Below, piece by piece: positions 35,405 to 45,264 of a stretch of 64,000 nt of DNA. The translations under genes and the position numbers were made by a program. This DNA comes from Streptomyces sp. TRM70350 (GTDB lineage Bacteria > Actinomycetota > Actinomycetes > Streptomycetales > Streptomycetaceae): contig NZ_JAHUXH010000012.1 in NCBI RefSeq assembly GCF_019219825.1, positions 62,001 to 126,000 on the forward strand, read 5' to 3'. The first letter of the stretch is position 1. Each line of letters starts with the position of its first letter. The notes under the pieces were generated by a model. It searched no databases, was not told where the DNA came from, and was given only the letters and a program-made list of their open reading frames with translations.

Positions 35405-36802
35405 GTGGACCAGCGGGCGGCCACCCCGGGCGGCGACGCGAAGGCGATCACCGGCACGCGAACCGGCTCGGCGGGCCCGTCCCACGGGCATGACATGGCG
35501 GACCTGCGGCGGCGGATTCCCCGCACCGACGCGCTCCTTCGAGACGCGCGCCTGGCGGACGCCGTACACCGACTGGGATCGGCGACGGTGAAGGCGGCCG
35601 TCCGGCAGGCCCAGGAGCAGGCGCGGGACGGTTCCATCGCGCCGGAGGACGTGGCGGACACGGCGGTCGCCCTGCTGCCGCGCACGATCGGCGGGCTGCG
35701 GTCGGTGATCAACGCCACCGGCGTGCTGCTGCACACGAACCTCGGCCGGGCCTCGCTGTCCACGGCGGCCCGGCAGGCGGTGCAGGAGGCCGCCGGGCCC
35801 ACCGACGTCGAACTGGACCTGCACACCGGGGTCCGCGCCCGCCGCGGACGGACCGCCCTGGCCGCACTGCGCGAACGGGTGCCGTCGGCCGCTGCCGCGC
35901 ACGTGGTGAACAACGGTGCCGCCGCACTCGTCCTGGTGGCGACCGCGCTCGCCCCCAGGAGGGAGATCGTCATCAGCCGGGGGGAGATGGTGGAGATCGG
36001 GGACGGTTTCCGCCTGCCGGACCTGCTGGTGTCCACCGGAGCCCGGTTGCGCGAGGTGGGCACCACCAACCGCACCACCGTCGCCGACTACGCCGCCGTG
36101 ATCGGCCCGGAGACCGCCTTCGTGCTGAAGGTGCACCCCTCCAACTTCCGCATCACCGGGTTCACCCGGGCCGCCGACGCCGGGGACCTGACGGCTCTCG
36201 GCGTTCCGGTGGTCGTCGACATCGGCTCCGGGCTGCTCGGACCTCACCCCCTGCTGCCGGACGAGCCCGACGCCGAGACCCAGCTCCGGGCGGGCGCATC
36301 GCTCGTCACCGCGAGCGGCGACAAGCTGCTCGGCGGACCGCAGTGCGGGCTGCTCCTCGGAGCGGAGGAACTGGTGCGGGCCGTGTCCCGGCATCCGCTC
36401 GCCCGTGCGTTGCGCGTGGACAAGCTGACCCTGGCCGCGCTGGAGGCCACGCTGACCGGGCCCGAGACCCCGACCGCCGCCGCGCTGGCCGCCGCTCCGG
36501 CGGTGCTCGTCGACCGTGCCGAGCGGCTCGCCTCCTCCCTGAGCGCCGACGGCATCGACGTCCGGGCCGTCGGGAGCGCCGCGACGGTGGGCGGTGGCGG
36601 CGCCCCCGGTGTGACGCTGCCGAGCGCCGCAGTGTCGCTGCCCGAGCGGTACGCCGCCGCACTGCGGACCGGTCCGGTCCCCGTGGTGGGGCGGCTGGAG
36701 GCGGGCCGGTGTCTGCTCGACCTGCGGGCGGTGCCGCCGGAGGACGACGAACGGCTCGCCGACGCCGTGCGGTCGGTCACGGTTCCGGCCACGGAAAGGT
36801 AG
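35405..36802 (+). CDS. selA: L-seryl-tRNA(Sec) selenium transferase SelA
   Basis: 465 residues from the GTG at 35405 (GAGGGAGG site). SelA is the PLP enzyme that converts Ser-tRNA(Sec) to Sec-tRNA(Sec). Typical blocks are RRRIPRTDALL near the N-terminus, INATGVLLHTNLGRA, DIGSGLL and SGDKLLGGPQCG, with the PLP-binding Lys at 307. An alternative start at ATG 35492 would give a length closer to some relatives. It is followed after five bases by selB. Confidence 0.93.
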   Translation: MDQRAATPGGDAKAITGTRTGSAGPSHGHDMADLRRRIPRTDALLRDARLADAVHRLGSATVKAAVRQAQEQARDGSIAPEDVADTAVALLPRTIGGLRSVINATGVLLHTNLGRASLSTAARQAVQEAAGPTDVELDLHTGVRARRGRTALAALRERVPSAAAAHVVNNGAAALVLVATALAPRREIVISRGEMVEIGDGFRLPDLLVSTGARLREVGTTNRTTVADYAAVIGPETAFVLKVHPSNFRITGFTRAADAGDLTALGVPVVVDIGSGLLGPHPLLPDEPDAETQLRAGASLVTASGDKLLGGPQCGLLLGAEELVRAVSRHPLARALRVDKLTLAALEATLTGPETPTAAALAAAPAVLVDRAERLASSLSADGIDVRAVGSAATVGGGGAPGVTLPSAAVSLPERYAAALRTGPVPVVGRLEAGRCLLDLRAVPPEDDERLADAVRSVTVPATER

Positions 36803-36807
36803 GCGCC

Positions 36808-38661
36808 ATGCGGGTACTGGCCACCGCCGGGCACGTCGACCACGGCAAGTCCGCCCTGGTGCGTGCGCTGACCGGGATGGAACCCGACCGCTTCGAGGAG
36901 GAACAACGCCGGGGGCTCACCCTCGACCTCGGGTTCGTGTGGACGCGGCTCGCCCCGGACGGCACCGGCGGCCCCGCCGGGGAGCACCTGGCCTTCGTCG
37001 ACGTACCCGGACACGAGCGGTTCGTCACCACCATGCTGGCCGGTGTCGGGCCCGTCCCGGCCGTGCTGTTCGTGGTGGCCGCCGACCAGGGCTGGCAGCC
37101 GCAGTCGCAGGAGCACCTGGAGATCCTGGACGCGCTGGGAGTACGGCACGCCGTGCTCGCGGTGAGCCGCAGCGACCTGGCGGACCCCGAGCCCGTGCGG
37201 GCGGACGCCGTCGAACGCATGGCCGCCACCTCCCTCGGCACCGTGCCGTCCGTCGCGGTGAGCGCCGTGACCGGCGCCGGACTGGACCGACTGCGCCGGG
37301 AGTTGGTCCGGTTGGCCCGTGCGCTGCCCGTCCCGCCCGCCGACGCGGACGTACGGCTGTGGCTGGACCGCGCCTTCACCGTGCGCGGTCACGGCACGGT
37401 CGTCACCGGCACCCTGGCCGCGGGCACCCTGCGCGTCGGCGACCGGCTCCTGGTGGGGGACGGCACGACCGTGCTCCGGGTGCGTGGCCTGCAGTGCCTG
37501 CACGAGGACGTCCGGGCCGTCAGCGCGGTGGCGCGCGTGGCGGTCAACGTGCACGGCCCCTCCGACGGCGCTCTGAGCCGGGGACAGGTGCTGCTGACAC
37601 CGGACCGCTGGCTGCTCACCGACCTGATCGACGTCCGGGTCTGCGGAGCCCCGGTCGAGGACCTGCCCCGGACGGTCACCCTGCACATCGGGACTGCCGC
37701 GGTGCCGGTGACCGTCCGCCCGTTCGGCCCGGACACGGCCAGGCTGACCCTGGCCCGCGCGCTTCCCCTGCGGGTGGGCGACCGGGCCGTCCTGCGGGAG
37801 CCGGGCGGTCGGCGCACACCGTGCGCGGTGACCGTCCTGGACGTACGACCGCCCCGGCTGACCCGGCGAGGAGCGGCCCGCGCCAGGGCGGCCGAGCTGG
37901 CGGGCATGACCGGCCGGCCGGACGGCGCGGCGGAACTGCGGCGGCGCAGGATCGTCCGCCGCTCGGAGCTGGCAGCCATGGGAGTGCCCGCGCCCACCGC
38001 ACCGGTCGCCGGTGACTGGCTGGCCGACGCGGAGCACTGGGCGGCACTGCGGGACCGTCTGGAGGCCGAGGTCGAACGCCATGCGGCCGCGCACCCGCTG
38101 GAGCCCGGCCTGCCCACCGAGGCGGCCCGCCGCCTGCTCGGCCTGCCCGACCGGTCCCTGGTCGACGCCCTCGCCGGGACGTCCGGCAAACTGCACGGCA
38201 GTCAGGGCCGGTTGTACGGCCCCGGAGACCTCCGGCCCACCCTGCCGCCGCCTGTCCGGGCAGCCGTCGACGCCCTGCGACGGGAGCTGGCGCGGGCGCC
38301 GTTCCGCGCGCCGGAGGCGGACCGGCTGACCGAACTGGGGCTCACCCGCAAGGCGCTGGCCGCCGCGGTCGCGGCGGGCGCGCTGCTGCGGGTCGGCGAC
38401 GGCATCGTGCTGCTGCCGGACGCGGACGTGCGGGCGGTCGCCGTACTGCGACAGCTGCCACAGCCGTTCACACTCAGCGAGGCCCGCCGGGCCCTCGACA
38501 CCACCCGCCGAGTGGCCGTGCCGCTGCTGGAGTTCCTGGACACCCAGGGGTACACCGCACGCGTGGACGACCAGCGCCGACGCTGCCGGGCCGGTACGGA
38601 GAGCGGAGGCGGACAGGAATCGAACCTGCCTGCCCGAGATCCTCGGACACCTCGGTTTTGA
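36808..38661 (+). CDS. selB: Selenocysteine-specific elongation factor SelB
   Basis: 617 residues. GTPase domain with P-loop GHVDHGKS, DVPGHERF and a SRSD-type guanine-binding motif, then EF-Tu-like domains II and III, then winged-helix repeats that bind the SECIS hairpin (for example RRLLGLPDRSLVDALAG and SEARRALDTTRRVAVPLLEFLD). The last 20 or so codons run through the tRNA-Sec gene on the opposite strand, and the TGA stop (38659-38661) is exactly opposite the tRNA anticodon. The natural protein may effectively end near YTARVDDQRR. Read-through of this UGA would stop at a TGA overlapping the selD ATG. Confidence 0.93.
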   Translation: MRVLATAGHVDHGKSALVRALTGMEPDRFEEEQRRGLTLDLGFVWTRLAPDGTGGPAGEHLAFVDVPGHERFVTTMLAGVGPVPAVLFVVAADQGWQPQSQEHLEILDALGVRHAVLAVSRSDLADPEPVRADAVERMAATSLGTVPSVAVSAVTGAGLDRLRRELVRLARALPVPPADADVRLWLDRAFTVRGHGTVVTGTLAAGTLRVGDRLLVGDGTTVLRVRGLQCLHEDVRAVSAVARVAVNVHGPSDGALSRGQVLLTPDRWLLTDLIDVRVCGAPVEDLPRTVTLHIGTAAVPVTVRPFGPDTARLTLARALPLRVGDRAVLREPGGRRTPCAVTVLDVRPPRLTRRGAARARAAELAGMTGRPDGAAELRRRRIVRRSELAAMGVPAPTAPVAGDWLADAEHWAALRDRLEAEVERHAAAHPLEPGLPTEAARRLLGLPDRSLVDALAGTSGKLHGSQGRLYGPGDLRPTLPPPVRAAVDALRRELARAPFRAPEADRLTELGLTRKALAAAVAAGALLRVGDGIVLLPDADVRAVAVLRQLPQPFTLSEARRALDTTRRVAVPLLEFLDTQGYTARVDDQRRRCRAGTESGGGQESNLPARDPRTPRF

Positions 38662-38696
38662 AGACCGGGAGGGCCACCAGGCACCCACACGCCTCC
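38604..38696 (-). tRNA. selC: tRNA-Sec, anticodon TCA
   Basis: The minus strand folds as a selenocysteine tRNA. A GGAGGCG acceptor strand pairs with CGCCTCC and a G discriminator. The anticodon loop is CTTCAAA with TCA (complement of TGA at 38659-38661), there is a long variable arm (GTGTCCGAGGATCTCGGG) and a T-arm GCAGG-TTCGATT-CCTGT. The length of 93 nucleotides fits the family. It lies antisense to the end of selB. Confidence 0.93.
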
Positions 38697-38744
38697 GCCC
38701 GCCAGGCTACCGGAGGGCCAGACCATCGACCCGGAGGACCCGGC

Positions 38745-39770
38745 ATGACCACCACACGTGAAACGCCCGTACGCCTCACGCAGTACGCCCACGGCGGCGG
38801 CTGCGCCTGCAAGATCCCGCCCGGCGAGCTGGAGGACGTGCTCGGCGGACTGGCCGCGCCGATGACGACCACCTCCGACACCCCGCTCCTGGTCGGGCTG
38901 GCCACCGGCGACGACGCGGCCGTCGTCACCCTGCCCGCCGAGGGCAGTGCCTCGACCCGGGCGGTGGTGTCCACGGCGGACTTCTTCACTCCCGTGGTGG
39001 ACGACCCGTACGACTGGGGACGCATCGCCGCGGCCAACGCCCTCTCCGACGTGTACGCGATGGGCGGCCGTCCGGTGCTCGCCGTCAATCTGCTGGCGTG
39101 GCCGCGCGATGTGCTGCCCTTCGACCTGGCCCGCGAGGTGCTGCGCGGCGGGCTCGACATCGCGACCGAGGCGGGCTGCCATGTGGGCGGCGGACACAGC
39201 GTGGACGATCCCGAGCCCAAGTACGGCATGGCCGTCACCGGTCTGGCCGATCCGGCCCGCCTGCTGCGCAACGACGCGGGTCGGCCGGGCATGCCGCTGT
39301 CGCTGACCAAGCCCCTCGGACTGGGCGTGCTGAACAACCGTCACAAGGCCACCGGCGAGCGGTTCGAGCAGGCGGTGGCCACGATGGTGGCCCTCAACCG
39401 GGACGCGTCGGCCGCGGCCCTGGAGGCCGGTGCGACCTGCGCCACCGACATCACCGGCTTCGGCCTCCTCGGCCACCTGCACAAACTGGCCCGGGCCTCG
39501 GGCGTGACCGCGGTGGTCGACACCGCCGCCGTACCGTACCTCGACGGTGCGCGGGAGGCGGTCCGCGACGGCTACGTCAGTGGCGGCACCCGGCGGAATC
39601 TGGAGTGGGTGGCGCCGTTCACGGACTTCGGGGACACGGACGCCGGCACCCGGCTGCTGCTGGCCGACGCGCAGACCTCGGGCGGGCTGCTGGTGGCGGG
39701 GGAGGTGCCCGGAGCGCCGGTGGTGGGGGAACTCGTCCCGCGCCGGGAGCACTCCGTCGTCCTCAGGTGA
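38745..39770 (+). CDS. selD: Selenophosphate synthetase SelD
   Basis: 341 residues. It makes selenophosphate from selenide and ATP, the selenium donor for SelA. The N-terminal glycine-rich loop is HGGGCACKIPP, with Cys20 at the position that is Cys or Sec in relatives, Cys22 and the essential Lys23. GDDAAV, DVYAMGGRP and DITGFGLLGHL blocks follow. This is the cysteine form, so making SelD does not itself need Sec. The ATG at 38745 follows GGAGGA. It is convergent with the formate dehydrogenase gene, with only 13 bases between the stops. Confidence 0.95.
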   Translation: MTTTRETPVRLTQYAHGGGCACKIPPGELEDVLGGLAAPMTTTSDTPLLVGLATGDDAAVVTLPAEGSASTRAVVSTADFFTPVVDDPYDWGRIAAANALSDVYAMGGRPVLAVNLLAWPRDVLPFDLAREVLRGGLDIATEAGCHVGGGHSVDDPEPKYGMAVTGLADPARLLRNDAGRPGMPLSLTKPLGLGVLNNRHKATGERFEQAVATMVALNRDASAAALEAGATCATDITGFGLLGHLHKLARASGVTAVVDTAAVPYLDGAREAVRDGYVSGGTRRNLEWVAPFTDFGDTDAGTRLLLADAQTSGGLLVAGEVPGAPVVGELVPRREHSVVLR

Positions 39771-39783
39771 GCGCCGACGCCGG

Positions 39784-42700
39784 TCAGGGCTCCGTGCCCG
39801 TCCGGTCGTCGATGCCCGCCCGCGCCCGGTAGGCGCGCACCAGCTCCACGGCGGCGGGACCTCTCGGCCGCCGTCCCGGCCGGATGTCGACGGCGAACGC
39901 CTTGCTCTCCTGGATGTGGGTGTTGGGGTCGAGGGCCATGTGCAGCAACTCGTTGGCGGCGTCCCCGGTGCTGTAGCCGTTGGGCCCCCAGTGGTAGGGC
40001 AGTCCCACCTGGTGCAGGGTGCGCCCGTGCACGGTCAGGGGCGGCACGCGGTCGGTGACCAGCACCCGTGCCTCGATCACCCCGCGGGCGCTGACGATCG
40101 TCGCCCAGCCGGTGTGCTCCAGGCCGCGCTCGGCGGCGAGCTCGGGGGAGACCTCGCAGAAGAACTCCGGTTGCAGCTCCGCCAGGTAGGGCTGCCAGCG
40201 GGACATGCCGCCCGCGGTGTGGTGTTCGGTGAGCCGGTAGGTGGTGGCCACGTACGGGAAGACCTCCGTGCCCGGTTCGCCGCCGCTCGGCTGGTAGCGG
40301 TTGTCGGGGTGCGGTGGGAGCAGCTGCCGTACCGGGTTGCGCTGCCTGCCGTACAGCGGGTTCGGGAACGGCGAGTCCTGCGGCTCGTAGTGCGTGGGCA
40401 GCGGGCCGTCGGTGAGGCCGGACGGCACGTACAGCCACGCCTTCCCGTCCGCCTGCATGATGAACGGGTCGGTCCCCGACAGGGCCTCGGGTCCGGTGGC
40501 GTCGTGCGGCGGCCGGTGATCGGGGGACTTGTCCTTCTTGAAGTCGGCGATGTCGTGGCCGGTCCACTCGCCCCGCTGCGCGTCCCACCACACCAGCGCC
40601 TTGCGTTCGCTCCACGGCCTGCCGTCCGGATCGGCCGAGGCGCGGTTGTACAGGATGCGCCGGTTGGCGGGCCAGGCCCAGCCCCATTCGTTCGCCACCC
40701 AGTTCTGCTGCTCACCCGGCTTGCGGCGGGCGGCCTGGTTGACGCCGTCGGCGTAGACGCCGCAGTAGATCCAGCAGCCGCAGGCGGTGGAGCCGTCGTC
40801 GCTCAGCTGCTCGTAGGAGGCCAGCGGGTTGCCCTCGGCGTCGTGGCCGTTGATCTCGGCGAGGACGGCCTCGGCGTCCGGCTCGGCGAGCTCGCCCTTC
40901 GTCGGGTAGTCCCAGGTGAGGTCCAGCACGGGCCGGTCCATGGGATCGGTGGACGCGGCGAGCTTCCGCCGGATGATCCGCCCGAGGTGGTAGGTGAACC
41001 ACAGGTCGCTGCGCGCCTCGCCGGGCGGTTCGACGGCCTGGTGGTGCCACTGCAGCAGCCGCTGGGTGTTGGTGAAGGTGCCGTCCTTCTCGGTGTGCGC
41101 GGCGGCCGGCAGGAAGAACACCTCGGTACGGATGTCCTCGGTGCGCAGCTCGCCCGTCTCGATCTCCGGGCCGTCCTTCCACCAGGTGGCCGACTCGATG
41201 AGGGAGAAGTCCCGTACGACGAGCCAGTCCAGGTTGGCCATGCCCAGGCGCTGCATCTTGGAGTTGGCGGACCCGACCGCGGGGTTCTCGCCCATGAGGA
41301 AGTAGCCCTTGCAGGTGCCCTCCAGCTGGGCCATGACCGTCTCGTAGGTGGAGTGGGAGCCGGTCAGGCGCGGCAGGTAGTCGAAGCAGAAGTCGTTCCC
41401 GGCGGTCGCGGCCTCGCCCCAGTACGCCTTGAGCAGGCTGACCAGATAGGACCGCATGTTCCCCCAGTAGCCCTTGCGGGCCGCGCCGGCCTGCACGAAG
41501 GTGTCCAGGTCCTGTTTCTGGTGGGCGTGCGGCATCGGGATGTAGCCGGGCAGCAGGTTGAACAGGGTGGGGATGTCCGTCGAGCCCTGGATGGAGGCGT
41601 GCCCGCGCAGGGCGAGGATGCCGCCGCCGGGACGGCCGATGTTGCCGAGCAGGCTCTGCAGGACGCAGGCCGTGCGGATGTACTGGACGCCCACGGTGTG
41701 CTGCGTCCACCCGACCGCGTAGGCGAACGCGGTGGTGCGGTCCCGTCCGGAGTTCTCCGTGACGAGGTCGCACACCTGGCGGAAGAGGTCCTGCGGGACA
41801 CCGCAGACCCTCTCGACCAACTCGGGGGTGTAGCGGGCGTAGTGCCGCTTGAGCACCTGGAAGACGCAGCGCGGATGGGTGAGCGTGTCGTCCCGTTCGG
41901 GTTCGCCCTCGCCCACGTCGGCGCCGCCCGACCCGTGGGCCTCACCGCGCGCCGCCTCCGACACCGACCTGCCGCCGCCGGTGCGCTTGTCGTACTCCTG
42001 ATCCCGTCGGCCGGAGGCCGCCTGGACCTCCGTACCGGCGTACTGCCAGCTGCTGTTGTCGTAGCTGCGGGTGTCGGGGTCGAAGCCGGAGAAGACGCCG
42101 TCGAGGTCCTCGGTGTCGCGGAAGTCCTCCCGCAGGACCACGGGGCCGTTGGTGTACGCCACCACGTACTCGCGGAAGAACTTGTCGTTGCTCAGGACGT
42201 GGTTGATGATCCCGCCGAGGAAGGCGATGTCCGAGCCCGCGCGCAGCGGTACGTGCACGTCGGCGAGTGCGCTGGTCCGGGTGAACCGCGGGTCGACGTG
42301 AATCACCTTCGCGCCCCGGGCCTTCGCCTCCATCACCCACTGGAACCCGACCGGATGGCACTCGGCCATGTTCGAGCCCTGGATGACGATGCAGTCGGAG
42401 TTCTGCAGGTCCTGCTGGAAGGTGGTCGCGCCGCCGCGCCCGAACGAGGTTCCCAGACTGGGAACGGTGGAGGAGTGTCAAACACGCGCCTGGTTCTCGA
42501 TCTGCACGGCTCCCAGGGCGGTGAACAGCTTCTTGATCAGGTAGTTCTCTTCATTGTCCAGCGTGGCCCCGCCCAGGCTGGCGATGCCGAGCGTGCGCCG
42601 GGTGCGGGTCTCGTCGACCTCCCACTGCCAGCCTGCCCGGCGCGCCTCGATGACCCGGTCGGCGATCATGTCCATGGCCGTGTCGAGGTCGAGACGCTCC

Positions 42701-43044
42701 CACCCGGTGCCGTGGGGGCGCCGGTGGAGGACATGGTGCTCGCGGGCGCTTCCGGTGGTCAGTTGGAGGCTCGCCGAGCCCTTGGGACACAGCCGTCCGC
42801 GGGAGACGGGGGAGTCGGGGTCGCCCTCGATCTGCGTGACCCGCTCGTCCTGGACGTAGACGTTCTGGCCGCAGCCCACGGCGCAGTACGGGCAGATCGA
42901 CTTCACCACCCGGTCGGCCGAGGCGACCCGGGGAGTGAGCCGCGAGCTGGGCCCGCTCTTGGCGGCGGCCCCGCGCCCCAGGGGGTCCGTCCCCTTGAGC
43001 TGGCGGTAGACCGGCCAGGAGTCGATCCATGTGCGTACGCCCAT
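39784..43044 (-). CDS. fdhA: Selenocysteine-containing formate dehydrogenase catalytic subunit
   Basis: 1086 residues when the TGA at 42480-42478 is read as selenocysteine (codon 189). The N-terminal [4Fe-4S] site is CPYCAVGC (C51, C54, C58) plus C86 in LCPKG. The active-site motif is ARV-U-HSSTVPSLG, then NMAECHPVGFQWVMEAK, and a C-terminal molybdopterin dinucleotide domain (HRLGLPYHWG-like segments). No twin-arginine signal is seen, so catalysis faces the cytoplasm. The open frame continues unbroken on both sides of the UGA, and a SECIS hairpin follows it. The ATG at 43044 follows AAAGGG. Confidence 0.93.
42449..42465 (-). promoter_or_regulatory. Bacterial SECIS element in fdhA mRNA
   Basis: Twelve bases after the UGA the mRNA forms a hairpin: stem GUUCCC with GGGAAC closing the loop AGUCU. 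An apical loop of this type, rich in G and U, at this distance from UGA, is what SelB recognises in the E. coli fdhF/fdnG mRNAs (GGUCU loop). Confidence 0.8.
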
Positions 43045-43258
43045 GACGTCTGCCCTTTCGGTGGTGCCCGCTGCCGTCCCCGGGTTCCAGTCGACTACGG
43101 CTGATTTTCCCGCAGCCCGGCGGGAACGGCATCCGCTGCTCGCGCCGCGTTCGACAGCTGCGGCATGGCGCGGAGTACCCGGCGCACCGACGTCGAAACG
43201 GTGACCGGGGTGGCGTACCTGCCGGGCGCCTGCGGGCTGCCCCGTCCGGCCGAGGCGG

Positions 43259-44287
43259 TCAGTGGCCGTCGGACCGTGCTCGGGCCTCCAGACGTTCCCG
43301 CTGCGGTACGACGGTGTACTTGGGGTCCTCCGCGGAGGCCACACCGGCGTGGAACACGCCGAACCGCAGGGCCGCCGAACCGGCCAGCAGAGCCCCACCC
43401 GCCGCCGCGGCGAGCAGCCGCTCCCGGCCGCCCGCGTACGCCGCCAGTACGGCACCGCCCGCCGTGAGCACCTCCGCCGAACGCAGCAGCCAGTGCTGCC
43501 TGCCCTGTTCGTACGGCTCGGCAGCCAGGCCCATGCGCCGCTTCATCACCTGGAAGGCCGCCAGCTCCAGTCCCGCGCCGAGCACCGCGAGCCGACGCGC
43601 GGGCCCGGTCTCCCGGATCGGCGCGCAGGCCAGGGTGAGCCCGGCAGCGGCGGTGGCGCCCGAACCCGCGAAGACGAACGGCATCTCGCGGTGGCCCTCG
43701 TGCCACGACGGCACCGCGGTGTCGGACAACAGCACGGCGGTGTAGGTGGCGACCGCCGGACCGAGCGCGGCGGCGCCCGCCGTGGCCGCGGCCCCGACGA
43801 TCCGGTGGCGGCCCGCGACATCGGCGGCAGCGGCGGCCATCGTCAGCGGGGCGTAGCCCGCCAGCAGCCACGATCCCAGGTTCATGGGGGAGGTGGGCTT
43901 GAAGATGCGGAGCATGTTGAGGAACCGGGCGGGGCGTCCCAGGTCGTGCACGAGCGCGGCCAGGGACACCGAGATCGCCCCGGCCGCGCCCAGTTTCGCC
44001 GCGCGGGCCAGACCCGGTCGGCCCGTGACCTGGCCACCGGCGGCCAGCAGCGAGGATGCCCCGGCCAGCCCGCCGAGGTAGAGATAGCCCGCGATGTCCA
44101 GCGGCTTCCACGTCGGCTTGTTCAGGATCGGTTTGCCGTAGTACGAGGAGAACTCCACGTCGGGCACCATCGCCCGCTCGCCGCGCCCGCGGCGCCGCCG
44201 TCTGCGCCCGGTATGTGCTCCGGTGAGGGCGTCGCGTCCGGGGCGCGCCCCCTCCACCCCGCCCCGGGTGACGTCGGACCCGGTCAT
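43259..44287 (-). CDS. NrfD/PsrC-type membrane subunit of formate dehydrogenase
   Basis: 342 residues. A basic N-terminal segment (GRRRRRRGRGERA) is followed by about eight membrane helices with NrfD-type features, among them YYGKPILNKPTW and HDLGRPARFLNMLRIFKPTSPMN split over helix boundaries. NrfD proteins are quinone-interacting anchors, so electrons from formate would enter the menaquinone pool. The ATG at 44287 overlaps the FdhB stop (ATGA) and has a CAGGAGG site. The gap to fdhA is 214 bases, so the catalytic subunit may have an extra promoter. Confidence 0.85.
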   Translation of the reverse strand: MTGSDVTRGGVEGARPGRDALTGAHTGRRRRRRGRGERAMVPDVEFSSYYGKPILNKPTWKPLDIAGYLYLGGLAGASSLLAAGGQVTGRPGLARAAKLGAAGAISVSLAALVHDLGRPARFLNMLRIFKPTSPMNLGSWLLAGYAPLTMAAAAADVAGRHRIVGAAATAGAAALGPAVATYTAVLLSDTAVPSWHEGHREMPFVFAGSGATAAAGLTLACAPIRETGPARRLAVLGAGLELAAFQVMKRRMGLAAEPYEQGRQHWLLRSAEVLTAGGAVLAAYAGGRERLLAAAAGGALLAGSAALRFGVFHAGVASAEDPKYTVVPQRERLEARARSDGH

Positions 44288-45261
44288 CGCGGCCTCCTGA
44301 CGAAACTGACGACGGCCATCGCGGCGAGCGACGCGGCGGCGGCCGCCGCGTGCCGCCACATGGCGGGCAGATCGCGGGTGGTGACGACCGGGTCGGGCGG
44401 CAGGCCGTAGACCTCCGGTTCGTCCAGCAGCAGGAAGAACGCGCCGTCGCCGCCGACGCCGTCCTCAGGGTCCTCGCCGTACAGACGCGCGTCCGTGACA
44501 CCGGCCGCGTGCAGGTGAGCGACCCGGGCCGCCGCCCGCTCCCGCAGCTCCTCCAAGGGCCCGAACTGGATGGAGTCGGTGGGGCACGCCTTGGCGCAGG
44601 CCGGTTCCATGCCGACGCCGAGGCGGTCGTAGCACAGGGTGCACTTCCAGGCGCGCCCGTCGCCCCGGCGCTGGTCGATGACGCCGTACGGGCAGGCGGG
44701 CACGCAGTAGCCGCAGCCGTTGCAGACGTCCTCCTGGACGACGACCGTGCCGAACTCGGTGCGGAACAGCGACCCGGTCGGACACACGTCGAGGCAGGCC
44801 GCGTGCGTGCAGTGCTTGCACACGTCGGAGGACATCAGCCAGCGCAGTTCGGTACGTCCGTCAGGTGCGACGGGAGAGATCGCCCCGGCGGGCGCGCCCG
44901 CGGGGGCGGAGCCGGGCTCCGGGGCCGTGGCTCCCGGGCCGGGGGAGGAGGGGGAGGTGCCGAGGTTCCTGGCGGCCGCGAAGACGTCGACGTCCTCGTG
45001 GCCGACGCCGGGTTCCTGTCCGCCCAGCGGCTTGCGCTGCTCGATGAAGGCCACGTGCCGCCAGGTGCTGGCGCCGAGTCCCTGGGTGTTGTCGTAGGAC
45101 ATGCCGGTCAGTTCCAGGCCGTCCTCCGGGATCGCGTTCCACTCCTTGCACGCCACCTCGCACGCCTTGCAGCCGATGCACACGGAGGTGTCCGTGAAGA
45201 AGCCCATGCGCGGTGGGGGGTCGGTGTACCCGGCCGCTCGTGCGGTGGTGTCGTCCGTCAT
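44284..45261 (-). CDS. fdhB: Formate dehydrogenase iron-sulfur (beta) subunit
   Basis: 325 residues. Four [4Fe-4S] sites are visible: CIGCKACEVACKEW, CKHCTHAACLDVCPTG, CNGCGYCVPACPYG and CTLCYDRLG..CAKACPTD, with an acidic/Gly-rich insert (about 95-130) between the first and second. The C-terminus has one membrane helix (HAAAAAASLAAMAVVSFV) like FdnH. The ATG at 45261 has only a weak ribosome site. A short upstream frame ends on it as ATGA, suggesting coupled translation. Preceded by upstream element B. Confidence 0.92.
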   Translation of the reverse strand: MTDDTTARAAGYTDPPPRMGFFTDTSVCIGCKACEVACKEWNAIPEDGLELTGMSYDNTQGLGASTWRHVAFIEQRKPLGGQEPGVGHEDVDVFAAARNLGTSPSSPGPGATAPEPGSAPAGAPAGAISPVAPDGRTELRWLMSSDVCKHCTHAACLDVCPTGSLFRTEFGTVVVQEDVCNGCGYCVPACPYGVIDQRRGDGRAWKCTLCYDRLGVGMEPACAKACPTDSIQFGPLEELRERAAARVAHLHAAGVTDARLYGEDPEDGVGGDGAFFLLLDEPEVYGLPPDPVVTTRDLPAMWRHAAAAAASLAAMAVVSFVRRPR

Positions 45262-45264
45262 GCG

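Noticed and set aside
42478..42480. TGA as a true stop splitting fdhA into two genes
   Set aside because: The frame, the Sec position in the conserved motif and the following SECIS hairpin show it is read as selenocysteine.
39547..43104. Very long plus-strand frame of 1185 codons
   Set aside because: It lies antisense to the formate dehydrogenase gene and follows its codon pattern; it has no homologous features and arises from high GC at third positions.
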